In this document: positions 34,667 through 42,867 of the stretch, one piece after another
Layout of the letters: every line of letters starts with the position of its first letter
Position numbering within the stretch: position 1 is the stretch's first letter
Assembly (NCBI GenBank): GCA_019800895.1
Contig: JAHVKF010000002.1
Location: 971,773-1,035,772, forward strand
DNA length: 64,000 bases
DNA from: Halomonas denitrificans
GTDB taxonomy: Bacteria; Pseudomonadota; Gammaproteobacteria; Xanthomonadales; Wenzhouxiangellaceae
Direction of reading: 5' to 3'
Notes under the pieces: model-generated
Told to the model about the DNA's origin: nothing
The model's input: the letters and a program-made list of their open reading frames with translations, nothing else
Database searches by the model: none
Position numbers and translations under genes: made by a program

Positions 34667-36346
34667 TCAGGTCAGGGCGAGGATCACTACCAGCGCGAGC
34701 AGCACGGCCATCCAGATCGCGGTCTGACCCATCGGGCTGCGGCTCGAGAAATACCGGATCGGTTTCTCGCGCATCAGCGCGTAGAGGTTTCGGCCGACCA
34801 GTGAAGCATTCGACGATGCCGAAGAGCGGACGCGGCCGACGGCCCTGTCGACCCGCTCGAGAATCACCGGAAGTCCACGACGCCACAGCCAGTCGAAGTC
34901 GAGGCTGAGCGTGTCCGTGCGCTTCATCAGCGGCAGCAGCACGAAGAACGCAAGGCCGGCGAACAGCAACAACTGCAGTTGGGTGACGACGTGGTCCGGC
35001 GTGTACGGAACGTAGTCGACCGGGTACGGCAGCAGGCCGTAGAGCAGGCCCGGGAACACGCCCAGCCCGATGCAGGCGATCGCGAACAGGATCATCGCCA
35101 CCTGCATGTTCCACGGTGCTTCGGGCGGGCGCAGTCCGGAATCCTTCTGGAAGAACACGAACCAGGGGAACTTGATCCCGGCGTGCAGGAAGACCCCGGC
35201 CGACGCCGCCACCAGCAGGAACCAGACCAGCGTGAGGTGTTCACCGGCCGCGCTCGACGAGATCATCGACTTCGAGATGAACCCCGAGGTGTAGGGGAAC
35301 GAGGAAATCGCCAGCGCACCGATCGTGCCGCAGAGCGTGGTCAGCGGCATGGTCCGGAACAGGCCGCCCAGCTCGGAGCACTTGCTGACGCCCGTTCGAT
35401 AGAGCACCGCGCCGGCGCTCATGAACAGCAGGGCCTTGTAGATGATGTGGGTGAAGGCATGGGCCGCGGCGCCGTTCAGGGCGAGCTCCGTGCCGATGCC
35501 GATGCCGACGACCATGAAACCGACCTGGTTGACGATCGAATAGCTGAGAATCCGCCGCATGTCGTTCTCGAGCAGCGCATAGATGATGCCGTAGAACACC
35601 ATGTAAAGGCCGATCCAGACCAGCAGCGGCTCACCCGGGAACAGCAGGATGAGCGACAGAACCGACGTCTTGGTGGTGAACGCCGACAGGAACACGCCGC
35701 CCATCGGGCTGGATTCGGGATACGCGTCGGCCAGCCAGGCCGACAGGGGAGGCGCCGCGGCATTGATCAGTACGCCGATGAAGATCATCCAGCTGTTGAA
35801 GTCGACCAGCGAGAGCGCTCGGATCTCGATCGACCCGGTCTGGATCATCAGGCCTTCGATGCCGATCTTCAGGATCAGGCCGCCCAGCAGGTGGATGATC
35901 GCGTAGCGGATGCCGGCGGCGCGCGCCGACTCGGTGCCGCCGCACCAGACCACCACGGTCGAGAACAGGGCCATCAGTTCCCAGAACAGGAACATCACGA
36001 TCAGGTCGCCGGCGAAGCTCACGCCGATCGCGCCGGCGGCGTACATCAGGGCGGCCGAAAGTTCCCACCATTTCGACTGGCGGAACGCGAACAGCGCACC
36101 CCCGAAGGCCATCAGCGCGAAGACCGTCGCGAACAGTCGGCGCAGGGCGCTGCCTTCGACCAGCTGTACCTCGTAGCCGAGGAACGTCACGGTCTGCTGC
36201 ACGCCGTCGCCGACCTGCCAGATGAAGTACAGGGTCACCAGCGGCGTGGCCAGCGCCAGCAGCGGCCGGAGCGCCGGCCGGCTGACGCCGATCAGCAGCG
36301 CGCCGATGATCATCAGGAACGCGGGCGGCAGGACGAACTCAATCAT
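34667..36346 (-). CDS. Third proton-channel-like subunit of the Mnh-type operon
   Basis: A 559-residue polytopic membrane protein of the NuoL/M/N-MrpA/D superfamily, with about 14 hydrophobic segments. Conserved features include FWELMALFSTVVVW (TM glutamate), the broken-helix region AHAFTHIIYKALLFMSAGAVLY (Lys), and SSFPYTSGFISKSMI. A hydrophilic linker of about 70 residues and a last helix form the C-terminus, reminiscent of the tail of MrpA-like proteins. It is the last gene of the operon and overlaps the 103-residue gene by 8 bases. It probably conducts protons or sodium. Confidence 0.88.
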   Translation of the reverse strand: MIEFVLPPAFLMIIGALLIGVSRPALRPLLALATPLVTLYFIWQVGDGVQQTVTFLGYEVQLVEGSALRRLFATVFALMAFGGALFAFRQSKWWELSAALMYAAGAIGVSFAGDLIVMFLFWELMALFSTVVVWCGGTESARAAGIRYAIIHLLGGLILKIGIEGLMIQTGSIEIRALSLVDFNSWMIFIGVLINAAAPPLSAWLADAYPESSPMGGVFLSAFTTKTSVLSLILLFPGEPLLVWIGLYMVFYGIIYALLENDMRRILSYSIVNQVGFMVVGIGIGTELALNGAAAHAFTHIIYKALLFMSAGAVLYRTGVSKCSELGGLFRTMPLTTLCGTIGALAISSFPYTSGFISKSMISSSAAGEHLTLVWFLLVAASAGVFLHAGIKFPWFVFFQKDSGLRPPEAPWNMQVAMILFAIACIGLGVFPGLLYGLLPYPVDYVPYTPDHVVTQLQLLLFAGLAFFVLLPLMKRTDTLSLDFDWLWRRGLPVILERVDRAVGRVRSSASSNASLVGRNLYALMREKPIRYFSSRSPMGQTAIWMAVLLALVVILALT

Positions 36347-36650
36347 CGTCGTGTTCCGGCTTGTTCGGGGTCAGGCGCGGCTCGACGTCGTAGTAGTCGA
36401 TCGGACGCTTCAGCAGGAAACCGAGCAACTTGGCGAAGACGACCATCGCGACACAGGTGAGGAAGCCGTAGACGGCATTGAAACCGATCCACTCGTCGAC
36501 CACGAAATATCCGTGGACATGGACGAAGGCCTGGGCGATGACGGTCAGCGCGAGGATCGCGCCGAACACCCACCACAGGATGCGGATGGTCTTCGGACGC
36601 ACCAGCCAATGGTCGTCGCCGGCCGGTCGCTGCGGGCGGGATTCGCTCAC
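36339..36650 (-). CDS. 103-residue two-helix protein inside the Mnh-type operon
   Basis: A small membrane protein with two helices (about 22-42 and 56-80) joined by HVHGYFVVDEWIGFNAVYGF, and a charged C-terminus PIDYYDVEPRLTPNKPEHDDD. It is not one of the canonical MnhA-G subunits that I know. It starts with GTG, which overlaps the TGA of the preceding MnhD-like gene (GTGA), and its stop overlaps the next gene by 8 bases, so it is translated as an integral part of the operon. The conserved-looking His, Asp, Glu and Lys in or near the helices could take part in ion transfer or assembly; this is inference. Confidence 0.75.
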   Translation of the reverse strand: MSESRPQRPAGDDHWLVRPKTIRILWWVFGAILALTVIAQAFVHVHGYFVVDEWIGFNAVYGFLTCVAMVVFAKLLGFLLKRPIDYYDVEPRLTPNKPEHDDD

Positions 36651-38113
36651 TTGGCCACCTCCAGGATGCGGGATTCGATGTCCACTACCGGCCCGTTGAA
36701 CACGAAGAACAGGATCGTTGCCGCAGCGGTGAAGACCAGGGCGGCAACCATCGGCCAGGGCGCTTCGCCGTGGTCGCGCGCCGGCGCCTGGTCTTCCGGA
36801 CGGAAGAAGGCGCGGAACACGATCGGCAGGAAGTAGGCCGCGTTCAGCGCGGTCGAAGCGCCCATCACGGCCAGCACGAAGTAGCTGTCGACCTGGAACG
36901 CGCCCGCGATGATGTACCACTTGGAGACGAAGCCGGCGGTCGGCGGAACGCCGATCATCGACAACGCGCCGATCGTGAACGCCACCATGGTCCACGGCAT
37001 CCGATGACCGATTCCTCGCAGCTGGTCGACGCGCGTCTTGCTCGAGGCGATGTAGATCGCGCCCGCACAGAAGAACAGCGTGATCTTGCCGAAGGCGTGC
37101 GCGACGATATGTACCGCCGCGCCGATCTCGGCGAAGGGCGCGAGGACCAGCGCTGCAAGCACGATGTAGCTGAGCTGGCTGATCGTCGAATAGGCCAGCA
37201 TCTTCTTGATCTCGACCTGCTTCAACGCAACGATGGAGGCGGCGACAACGGTAAACCCGGCCAGGTAGATCAGATACTGCTCGAGCGGTACGGCGGCCAG
37301 GAAGTCCAGCCCGAAGATGTAGATCACGACCTTGGTGATCGTGAACACGCCGGCCTTGACGACCGCGACCGCGTGCAGCAGTGCCGAGACCGGGGTCGGC
37401 GCGACCATCGCGGCCGGCAACCAGCGGTGCATCGGCATCACGGCGGCCTTGCCGATTCCGAGCACGAACATCGTCAGCAGGACGGCCGCCGCGGTCGGTC
37501 CGAGCTTGCCGAGCAGGACGCCGCCCGGCGTGAAATCCGTGGTGCCGGCAGCGACCCAGGTCCAGATGATGGCCGGCAGCAGGAAGCCGATCGACGTGAG
37601 CAGAAGGACGCCGAGGTAGGTCCGCCCGCCGGCCCGCGCGGCCTCGTTCTGCTTGTGCGTGACCAGCGGCCAGGTCGAGAGCGTCAGCACTTCGTAGAAG
37701 ATGAACAGGGTCAGCAGGTTGGCCGACGTTGCCACGCCCATGGCGCCGGAGATCGCGATGGCGAAGAAGGCGTAGAACGGCGTCTGGCGCGGTTCGCGCG
37801 CTCCGCGCATGTAGCCGATCGCGTAGACCGAGGTCACGAACCAGAGCAGGCTGGCCAGCAGGGCGAAGACCAGGCCCAGCGGCTCCACATCGAAGGCGAT
37901 CGACAGGCCGGGCAACGGCTCGGCGAGGACCAGCGAAGCGCCGTTGCCGTTGACTACGGGATCGATCAACTGGGTCGCGATCCCGAACAGCGTGGCCGCG
38001 GTGACGAGCGTGATGCCCTCGCGCAGGTTCGGCCAGCGGCCCGCCAGCGAAATCAGCAGGGCGCCGATCAACGGCACGGCGATGAGCAGCACGATCACGG
38101 TGGCCGGACTCAC
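36647..38113 (-). CDS. MnhD/MrpD-like antiporter subunit (second copy)
   Basis: A 488-residue membrane protein of the NuoN/MrpD type with 14 or so helices. Motifs include FFAIAISGAMGVATSANLLTLFIFYEVLTLSTWPLV (TM5 Glu), MPMHRWLPAAM, AHAFGKITLFFCAGAI (Lys) and GVPPTAGFVSKWYI. It lies between the other MnhD-like gene and the 103-residue gene, overlapping both. It probably forms one of the ion pathways of the complex. Confidence 0.88.
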   Translation of the reverse strand: MSPATVIVLLIAVPLIGALLISLAGRWPNLREGITLVTAATLFGIATQLIDPVVNGNGASLVLAEPLPGLSIAFDVEPLGLVFALLASLLWFVTSVYAIGYMRGAREPRQTPFYAFFAIAISGAMGVATSANLLTLFIFYEVLTLSTWPLVTHKQNEAARAGGRTYLGVLLLTSIGFLLPAIIWTWVAAGTTDFTPGGVLLGKLGPTAAAVLLTMFVLGIGKAAVMPMHRWLPAAMVAPTPVSALLHAVAVVKAGVFTITKVVIYIFGLDFLAAVPLEQYLIYLAGFTVVAASIVALKQVEIKKMLAYSTISQLSYIVLAALVLAPFAEIGAAVHIVAHAFGKITLFFCAGAIYIASSKTRVDQLRGIGHRMPWTMVAFTIGALSMIGVPPTAGFVSKWYIIAGAFQVDSYFVLAVMGASTALNAAYFLPIVFRAFFRPEDQAPARDHGEAPWPMVAALVFTAAATILFFVFNGPVVDIESRILEVAK

Positions 38114-39582
38114 GGCGCACCTCCGACCAGCAGTTCGGCACCGCGGGTCGCGATGTCCAGGGTCAGGCGGGTGTCGATGCCGAACCAGAAATTGGCGGCG
38201 ATCAGGACGTACATCGGCGCCAGCAGCGCCAGCGGCGCTTCACGAACGGGTGTTTTCCGCTCCGGCGCAGGCTTGAGGTAGGCCGCCTCCGCGACCCGCC
38301 CGATGTACAGCAGGGCCAGGAGCGACCCGACCAGCACCACGACCACGGCAATCCAGTTGCCCTGGTTGATCGACGCGGCGATCAGGGCCCACTTGCTGAT
38401 GAATCCGGCGGTCAGCGGAACCCCGATCATCGACAGGCCGGCCAGCACGAAGGCCAGCATCGTCCATGGCATCGATCGCGCCAGTCCGGCCAGGTCCTCG
38501 ATCCGGTCGGCGCCGAGCCGGTAGATGATCGCTGCGGCGGCCATGAACAGCGCGCCCTTCATCAATGCATGGTTGAAGATATGGACCAGGCCGGCGGCGA
38601 CGCCGTCGACGGAAACCAGGCTGATGGCCAGCGCGATGTACCCGATCTGGGCCACGCTGGAGTAGGCCAGCATGCGCTTGACGTTCGGCTGGTCGATGGC
38701 GGACACGGAGGCGAACAGGATGCCGAGCGTACCGAGCACGAAGAACACCTCGCGGTACGGCATGCCCAGCGCGAACTCCAGGCCGAACACCGTGAACACC
38801 ATTCGCAGCAGGACGTAGACGGCGACCTTGGTCGCGGTGGCCGCCAGGAAGATGGTGACCGCCGAAGGTGCATTGGTGTAGGCGCCGGGCAGCCAGCGAT
38901 GGAGCGGGAACAGCGCCAGCTTCAGTCCGATGCCGATCACGATGAACGCGAAGGCGGCCCGCACGGCATTGGTTTCGGCGACCTCGGGGATGCGGTCTGC
39001 GAGGTCCACCATGTTGAGCGTGCCGGTCATGATGTAGAGCAGGCCGATGCCGATCAGGTAGAAGGTGGCCCCGAGCGTGCCCATGATCAGGTAGCGGAAG
39101 GACGACAGCAGGGCCGCGCGCTTGCGTCCGTGTGCAATCAGCGCATAGGTCGACAGCGAGGAAATCTCGAGGAACACGAACACGTTGAACGCGTCGCCGG
39201 TCAGCACGATGCCCATCAGACCGGCCATCGCGAGCAGGAACAGCGCGTAGAACGGGCCCTGGCGCTGCGGGACTTCGCGGTCCACGGTGAGCTTGGCGAA
39301 GGGCAGGATGATGATGCCCATCCAGGCGATCAGCAGCGCGAGCAGCGCGTTCACCGCGTCGACCCGGTATTCGATGCCGATCGGTGGCGGCCAGTTGCCG
39401 AACGCGTAGCGCAGCGGTTCGTCCAGCGCGGCCGGGAGCACGAAGGCGGTGATCACCGCGGACGCGGCGACCGAAAGAAGGGTCAGCGACCAGGGCAGCC
39501 AGCGACCGGGAAGAAGTGCGCAGACCGGCGCGGCGATCAGCGGCAGCAGCACGCTGAAAGGCATCCACTCCAGTACGCTCAT
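38110..39582 (-). CDS. mnhD: MnhD/MrpD-like antiporter subunit (first copy)
   Basis: A 490-residue channel subunit of the Na+/H+ antiporter. It carries GDAFNVFVFLEISSLSTYALIAHG (TM5 Glu), LFPLHRWLPGAYTNAPSAV, FNHALMKGALFMAAAAI (Lys) and GVPLTAGFISKWALI. The position after mnhC fits the MrpD slot. It overlaps mnhC and the second MnhD-like gene by four bases each. Confidence 0.9.
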   Translation of the reverse strand: MSVLEWMPFSVLLPLIAAPVCALLPGRWLPWSLTLLSVAASAVITAFVLPAALDEPLRYAFGNWPPPIGIEYRVDAVNALLALLIAWMGIIILPFAKLTVDREVPQRQGPFYALFLLAMAGLMGIVLTGDAFNVFVFLEISSLSTYALIAHGRKRAALLSSFRYLIMGTLGATFYLIGIGLLYIMTGTLNMVDLADRIPEVAETNAVRAAFAFIVIGIGLKLALFPLHRWLPGAYTNAPSAVTIFLAATATKVAVYVLLRMVFTVFGLEFALGMPYREVFFVLGTLGILFASVSAIDQPNVKRMLAYSSVAQIGYIALAISLVSVDGVAAGLVHIFNHALMKGALFMAAAAIIYRLGADRIEDLAGLARSMPWTMLAFVLAGLSMIGVPLTAGFISKWALIAASINQGNWIAVVVVLVGSLLALLYIGRVAEAAYLKPAPERKTPVREAPLALLAPMYVLIAANFWFGIDTRLTLDIATRGAELLVGGAP

Positions 39583-40010
39583 GAGCGTGACCCGTCCGTT
39601 CCGGTCTCGGCCGCGTGATCGGGGTCGGGCGACCGGTCCTGGTGGGTACCTTCCGTATCGACCACGTCCTCGGCCTCGATCAGCAGGTCGTCTTCGATGC
39701 TGCCGTAGGCTTCGTTGATCCGGACCGCCAGCGCCAGTCCCACCGCGGTGGTGGCCACGCCGACCACGATGGCGGTCAGGATCAGCACATGAGGAAGCGG
39801 GTTCGAATAGACCTCGACGCCGTCGCGCAGGATCGGCGTCGCGCCGCCGAGAATCTTGCCGGCCGAGATGAACAGGATGAACACGGAGGTCTGGAACAGG
39901 TTCAGGCCCATGATCTTCTTGGCCATGTTGCCCCGGGCGATGACCGCGTAGAAGCCGATCATCATCAGCACCACGACGACGTAGTAGTTGTAGTGGCCGA
40001 GCAGGTCCAT
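39579..40010 (-). CDS. mnhC: MnhC/MrpC (NuoK-like) antiporter subunit
   Basis: A 143-residue protein with three helices and the NuoK-like GLNLFQTSVFILFIS. Then comes NPLPHVLILTAIVVGVATTAVGLALAVRI, the classic MrpC wording. A charged C-terminal tail of about 40 residues (ending TGTDGSRS) is longer than usual. The start is the ATG at 40010, which overlaps the mnhB stop by one base. Confidence 0.92.
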   Translation of the reverse strand: MDLLGHYNYYVVVVLMMIGFYAVIARGNMAKKIMGLNLFQTSVFILFISAGKILGGATPILRDGVEVYSNPLPHVLILTAIVVGVATTAVGLALAVRINEAYGSIEDDLLIEAEDVVDTEGTHQDRSPDPDHAAETGTDGSRS

Positions 40011-40462
40011 CAGCGCATTTCCTCCACGCGGTCGTCGGGGTGGGTCAGCGCGCGGCGCTTCGCGAACATCACGAAGATCAGCATGACCACGCTGGCCACC
40101 GTGACCCCCACGCCGAACTCGACCAGGATGATTCCGGCCTGCTGCGCCTGCTTCGGGTCGTCCAGCAACACGGCGAACTCGAGGAAGCGGCCTCCGAAGG
40201 CCACGCCGAGCAGGCCGATGAAGGCATAGAGAAGTGCGCCACAGGCGCTGAGGCGGAACATCATGGGCTCCGGAATGACTTTCAGCCCGGCGTCCAGGCC
40301 GTAGATCAGCACGAACAGGATCCATGCCGCAGCGAAGATCACGCCGGCCTGGAAACCGCCGCCCGGAGAATAGTCGCCGTGGAACTGCACGTACAGCGCG
40401 AAGAGCATGATCAGCGGGATCAGGAATCGCGCCACGATGCGCAGGATGCCGTTGGCTCTCAT
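40010..40462 (-). CDS. mnhB: MnhB/MrpB antiporter subunit
   Basis: A 150-residue MnhB-domain protein with four helices. The HGDYSPGGGFQAGVIFAAAWIL segment is the family hallmark, and FGGRFLEFAV and LVEFGVGVTVASVVMLIFVMF complete the fold. It overlaps the MrpA-tail-like gene by four bases. Confidence 0.92.
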   Translation of the reverse strand: MRANGILRIVARFLIPLIMLFALYVQFHGDYSPGGGFQAGVIFAAAWILFVLIYGLDAGLKVIPEPMMFRLSACGALLYAFIGLLGVAFGGRFLEFAVLLDDPKQAQQAGIILVEFGVGVTVASVVMLIFVMFAKRRALTHPDDRVEEMR

Positions 40463-41004
40463 CGCGACGTCTCCGATCGATCTTCGCGGGCGGGCGATTC
40501 GCCCGGGTCGCGGCGACGGCGGCGAGGCGCGACGGCCAGCAGCGCGAACACGCCGAGACCTGCGGTGAAGATCACGATGACCTCGCCGAAGGTGTCGATC
40601 GAGCGGTAGCTGGCCAGAACGGCTGCGACCATGTTCGGAATCCCCATGTCGTTGTAGGTCTGCTCGACGTAATACGGCGCGACGTGGGTCTGGACCGGAT
40701 TGTCCGCCGCGCCGAATTCGGGAAGATCCGAAACCGCCCAGATCAGGCAGGCGCCCGTCACCGTGACCACGCCCAGGGCCGGCCAGTTCAGCGCCTTGAC
40801 CGGGTGCTCGTAGCGTCGCGCAAGGGTCAGGACCGCGAGAATCAGGATGGTCGAGATTCCGGCGCCGACGGCCGCTTCCGTCAGCGCGACGTCGCCGGCG
40901 TCGAGGAGAACGAACAGTGCCGCCGAAAGCAGCGAATAGATCGCGAACAGCATGGCGGCCGAGAACAGGTCGCGCGCCGCGATCACCGCAACGGCGACGA
41001 CCAC
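40459..41004 (-). CDS. MbhD/MbhE-type subunit, equivalent to the C-terminal part of MrpA
   Basis: A 181-residue membrane protein matching the DUF4040 (MbhD) and MrpA-C/MbhE domains fused: DLFSAAMLFAIYSLLSAALFVLLDAGDVALTEAAVGAG, then NMVAAVLASYRSIDTFGEVIVIFTAGLGVFALL. It supplies the region that is fused to the large channel domain in classical MrpA; here it is separate. The first codon giving a normal start is GTG at 41004, but homologues begin about 13 residues earlier (an IEFLIDIALLTFL segment is in frame), where only ATC or CTG codons occur. The true start is therefore uncertain. Confidence 0.85.
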   Translation of the reverse strand: MVVAVAVIAARDLFSAAMLFAIYSLLSAALFVLLDAGDVALTEAAVGAGISTILILAVLTLARRYEHPVKALNWPALGVVTVTGACLIWAVSDLPEFGAADNPVQTHVAPYYVEQTYNDMGIPNMVAAVLASYRSIDTFGEVIVIFTAGLGVFALLAVAPRRRRRDPGESPAREDRSETSR

Positions 41005-41030
41005 CAGAAACGTCAGCAGGGCGATGTCGA

Positions 41031-41366
41031 TCAGGAATTCGATGACGGCTCTCCGTTCGATTCTGTGGGCGTCGGGGCGTCCTGTTCGACCATCGCCGCC
41101 CGGGCCAGGGCGTGGCTCGCGGTCGGCGCGGTGAACAGCAGGAACAGCAGGATCAGCAGCAGCTTGATGCTGATCAGCGCCAGGCCCGCCTGGATCAGCA
41201 GACCGAGGATGATCAGGAGCGCGCAGAGGGTGTCGGTGATGCCGGCGGCATGCAGCCGGCTGTAGAAATCCGGAAAGCGCAGCAGTCCGATGCCGCCGAG
41301 GATTCCGAACGCGCCACCGGTCAGCAGGAAGACGCCCGATAGCCAGGTGAGGATCGTCTCAGCCAT
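41031..41366 (-). CDS. mnhG: MnhG/MrpG antiporter subunit
   Basis: A 111-residue protein with three helices and the family signature GGIGLLRFPDFYSRLHAAGITDTLCALLIILGL. A polar tail of about 20 residues follows the last helix. It overlaps mnhF by eight bases and is needed for antiport activity in characterised systems. Confidence 0.93.
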   Translation of the reverse strand: MAETILTWLSGVFLLTGGAFGILGGIGLLRFPDFYSRLHAAGITDTLCALLIILGLLIQAGLALISIKLLLILLFLLFTAPTASHALARAAMVEQDAPTPTESNGEPSSNS

Positions 41367-41652
41367 CGGTGATGTCCCCTTCGCCGGCGCCGGCCAGGTC
41401 GCGCATATGGGCCAGCTTCAGAACCGCGACGATCGCGATGAAGTTGATCAGGGCATAGACCAGGGCGACGTCGATCAGGTCGTCATTGCCGCTGATGGCG
41501 GTGATCAGGGCAACGATGAGCACGGTCTTGGTCCCGAATACGTTGACCGCGACGATCCGGTCGTACACGGAGGGCCCGCGCAGGGCCCGGATCAGTGCCA
41601 GCGCCATCGTGACGAAGATGGCCAGCGCGGTCAGCACGAGCACGGAATTCAA
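41359..41652 (-). CDS. mnhF: MnhF/MrpF antiporter subunit (TTG start)
   Basis: A 97-residue protein with three helices: ALIRALRGPSVYDRIVAVNVFGTKTVLIVALI is the family signature. No ATG is available at the correct N-terminus. The TTG at 41652 overlaps the mnhE stop (TTGA) and has GGAGG about nine bases upstream, so it is the best start. A GTG three codons later is the alternative. Confidence 0.88.
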   Translation of the reverse strand: MNSVLVLTALAIFVTMALALIRALRGPSVYDRIVAVNVFGTKTVLIVALITAISGNDDLIDVALVYALINFIAIVAVLKLAHMRDLAGAGEGDITDG

Positions 41653-42125
41653 CGCCCGCCCTCCAGCCACGCGATGCGCCGCTCCATGTCGCCGGCCTGA
41701 AGGCTGCGAGCGGTCGAGTCGAGCAGGGCATGAGCCTCGATCCAGTCCCTTTCGAGCTGCAGCGTGACCGTGCCGGGGGTCAGCGTGATCGAGTTCGCAT
41801 AGGTGACCTTCGCGATCGGCGTGCGAAGGCGGACCGGGACGCGGACGACCTGCGGGCGAACCCGGTTGCTCGGGCCGAGCGCCGCGCGTGCCACTTCGAG
41901 GTTCGCCTTGACGATTTCCCAGATCAGCCACGCCCAGTACAGCGGGAGACGCCACGAATACAGCACGGGATTGTGCTCGACGCCGACGACGTCCATTCGC
42001 CGGGACATCCAGACGACGAACAGCACGGAAAGGCTGCCCAGAGCGAACAGCAGCGGCTTGTAGACGCCGGAGATGCCCAGCCAGAGCAGGGCCAGCAGAA
42101 GACTGAGGGAAACGACGTATCGCAT
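41649..42125 (-). CDS. mnhE: MnhE/MrpE antiporter subunit
   Basis: A 158-residue protein with N-terminal helices and the E-subunit core: YWAWLIWEIVKANLEVARAALGP, then TYANSITLTPGTVTLQLE. It is the first gene of the ten-gene operon, so the operon promoter should lie in the 205 bases upstream, shared with the divergent BLUF gene. Confidence 0.92.
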   Translation of the reverse strand: MRYVVSLSLLLALLWLGISGVYKPLLFALGSLSVLFVVWMSRRMDVVGVEHNPVLYSWRLPLYWAWLIWEIVKANLEVARAALGPSNRVRPQVVRVPVRLRTPIAKVTYANSITLTPGTVTLQLERDWIEAHALLDSTARSLQAGDMERRIAWLEGGR

Positions 42126-42265
42126 GGTGGCGGGAATACTACCAAACCGTCATCGTGCGGGGGTGGCACGGCGGTTCCTTCGGTCGCCGGTAGCGCCCAT
42201 TCGCGCCGGTTCGCGCACCGGTCGCCGGAACCACCCGTCCGACCTCACATGGAGACGTTTCCGCG

Positions 42266-42294
42266 TTGACAAATCCTGCAGATCGGCAGGGTAG
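42266..42294 (+). promoter_or_regulatory. Candidate promoter of the BLUF gene
   Basis: A perfect -35 box TTGACA lies at 42266-42271. The -10 is weak: GGGTAG with 17-base spacing, or TAGTGT at 20. The start codon is 36 bases further on. A palindrome (42275-42290) occupies the spacer. Confidence 0.45.
42275..42290. promoter_or_regulatory. Palindrome CCTGC-N6-GCAGG inside the candidate promoter
   Basis: A perfect five-base inverted repeat lies between the -35 box and the presumed -10 box of the BLUF gene, a position typical of repressor operators. The regulator is unknown. Confidence 0.4.
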
Positions 42295-42330
42295 TGTGCG
42301 CTGCGTACTGACCCGCATTTCCGACACCCG

Positions 42331-42843
42331 ATGGACGGCGCAAACGAACTGATCGGAATGAGCTATTGCTCGAAAGCCGCGTTTCCTGGCGAAGCGCGGT
42401 CGATCGGTGTACATCACGAAGTGGCCCGAATCCTGACCGTCTCGCGCCGCAACAATCGCAATGGGTCGATCAGCGGGCTGCTGCATTTCGCCGAGGGTCG
42501 ATTCTTCCAGTACCTCGAGGGCCCGGCCGACGAAGTCGATGCGCTCTACGCCCGGATCTGCCGCGACGACCGGCACACGGAAGTCCGGCGGCTGACCCGA
42601 CGGCCGCTGGCCCGGCGCCGCTTCGACGGCCTGCCGATGAAGTTCGTCGCGCTGGAAAAGCAGATTCAGCGGGTTCTCGACCGCCACGGGCTGGCGAAGT
42701 TCGAGCCCGAGCGCTTCACGCCGGCGCTGATCGAAGACCTCGTGATGCGCTCGATTCCGGAGCGCGAAGGGGCACCCGAAGCCGACCCCGATGGGCCGGC
42801 GTCCCGATCCGGCGGCCTTCTCCAGCGCCTCCTCCGTCGCTGA
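42331..42843 (+). CDS. BLUF-domain blue-light photoreceptor
   Basis: A 170-residue protein with an N-terminal BLUF domain (about 7-100), which binds FAD and senses blue light. The key residues are visible: an early Tyr (Tyr12 in IGMSYCSKA), Asn42 in SRRNNRNGSISGLL, and Gln60 in FFQYLEG, with Asn and Gln 18 apart as in PixD and AppA. The extra residues between the Tyr and Asn suggest a short insertion. The C-terminal 70 residues are helical and end in Arg-rich LLQRLLRR; no EAL or GGDEF output domain is present, so signalling must go through a partner. Confidence 0.88.
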   Translation: MDGANELIGMSYCSKAAFPGEARSIGVHHEVARILTVSRRNNRNGSISGLLHFAEGRFFQYLEGPADEVDALYARICRDDRHTEVRRLTRRPLARRRFDGLPMKFVALEKQIQRVLDRHGLAKFEPERFTPALIEDLVMRSIPEREGAPEADPDGPASRSGGLLQRLLRR

Positions 42844-42867
42844 GCCTCCGGCGGCAGGCCCGCTCGC

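Noticed and set aside
36339..38141. 600-residue frame spanning an MnhD-like gene and the small protein
   Set aside because: Its first two thirds are antiporter-gene shadow. Only the GTG-started last 103 codons read as a real membrane protein.
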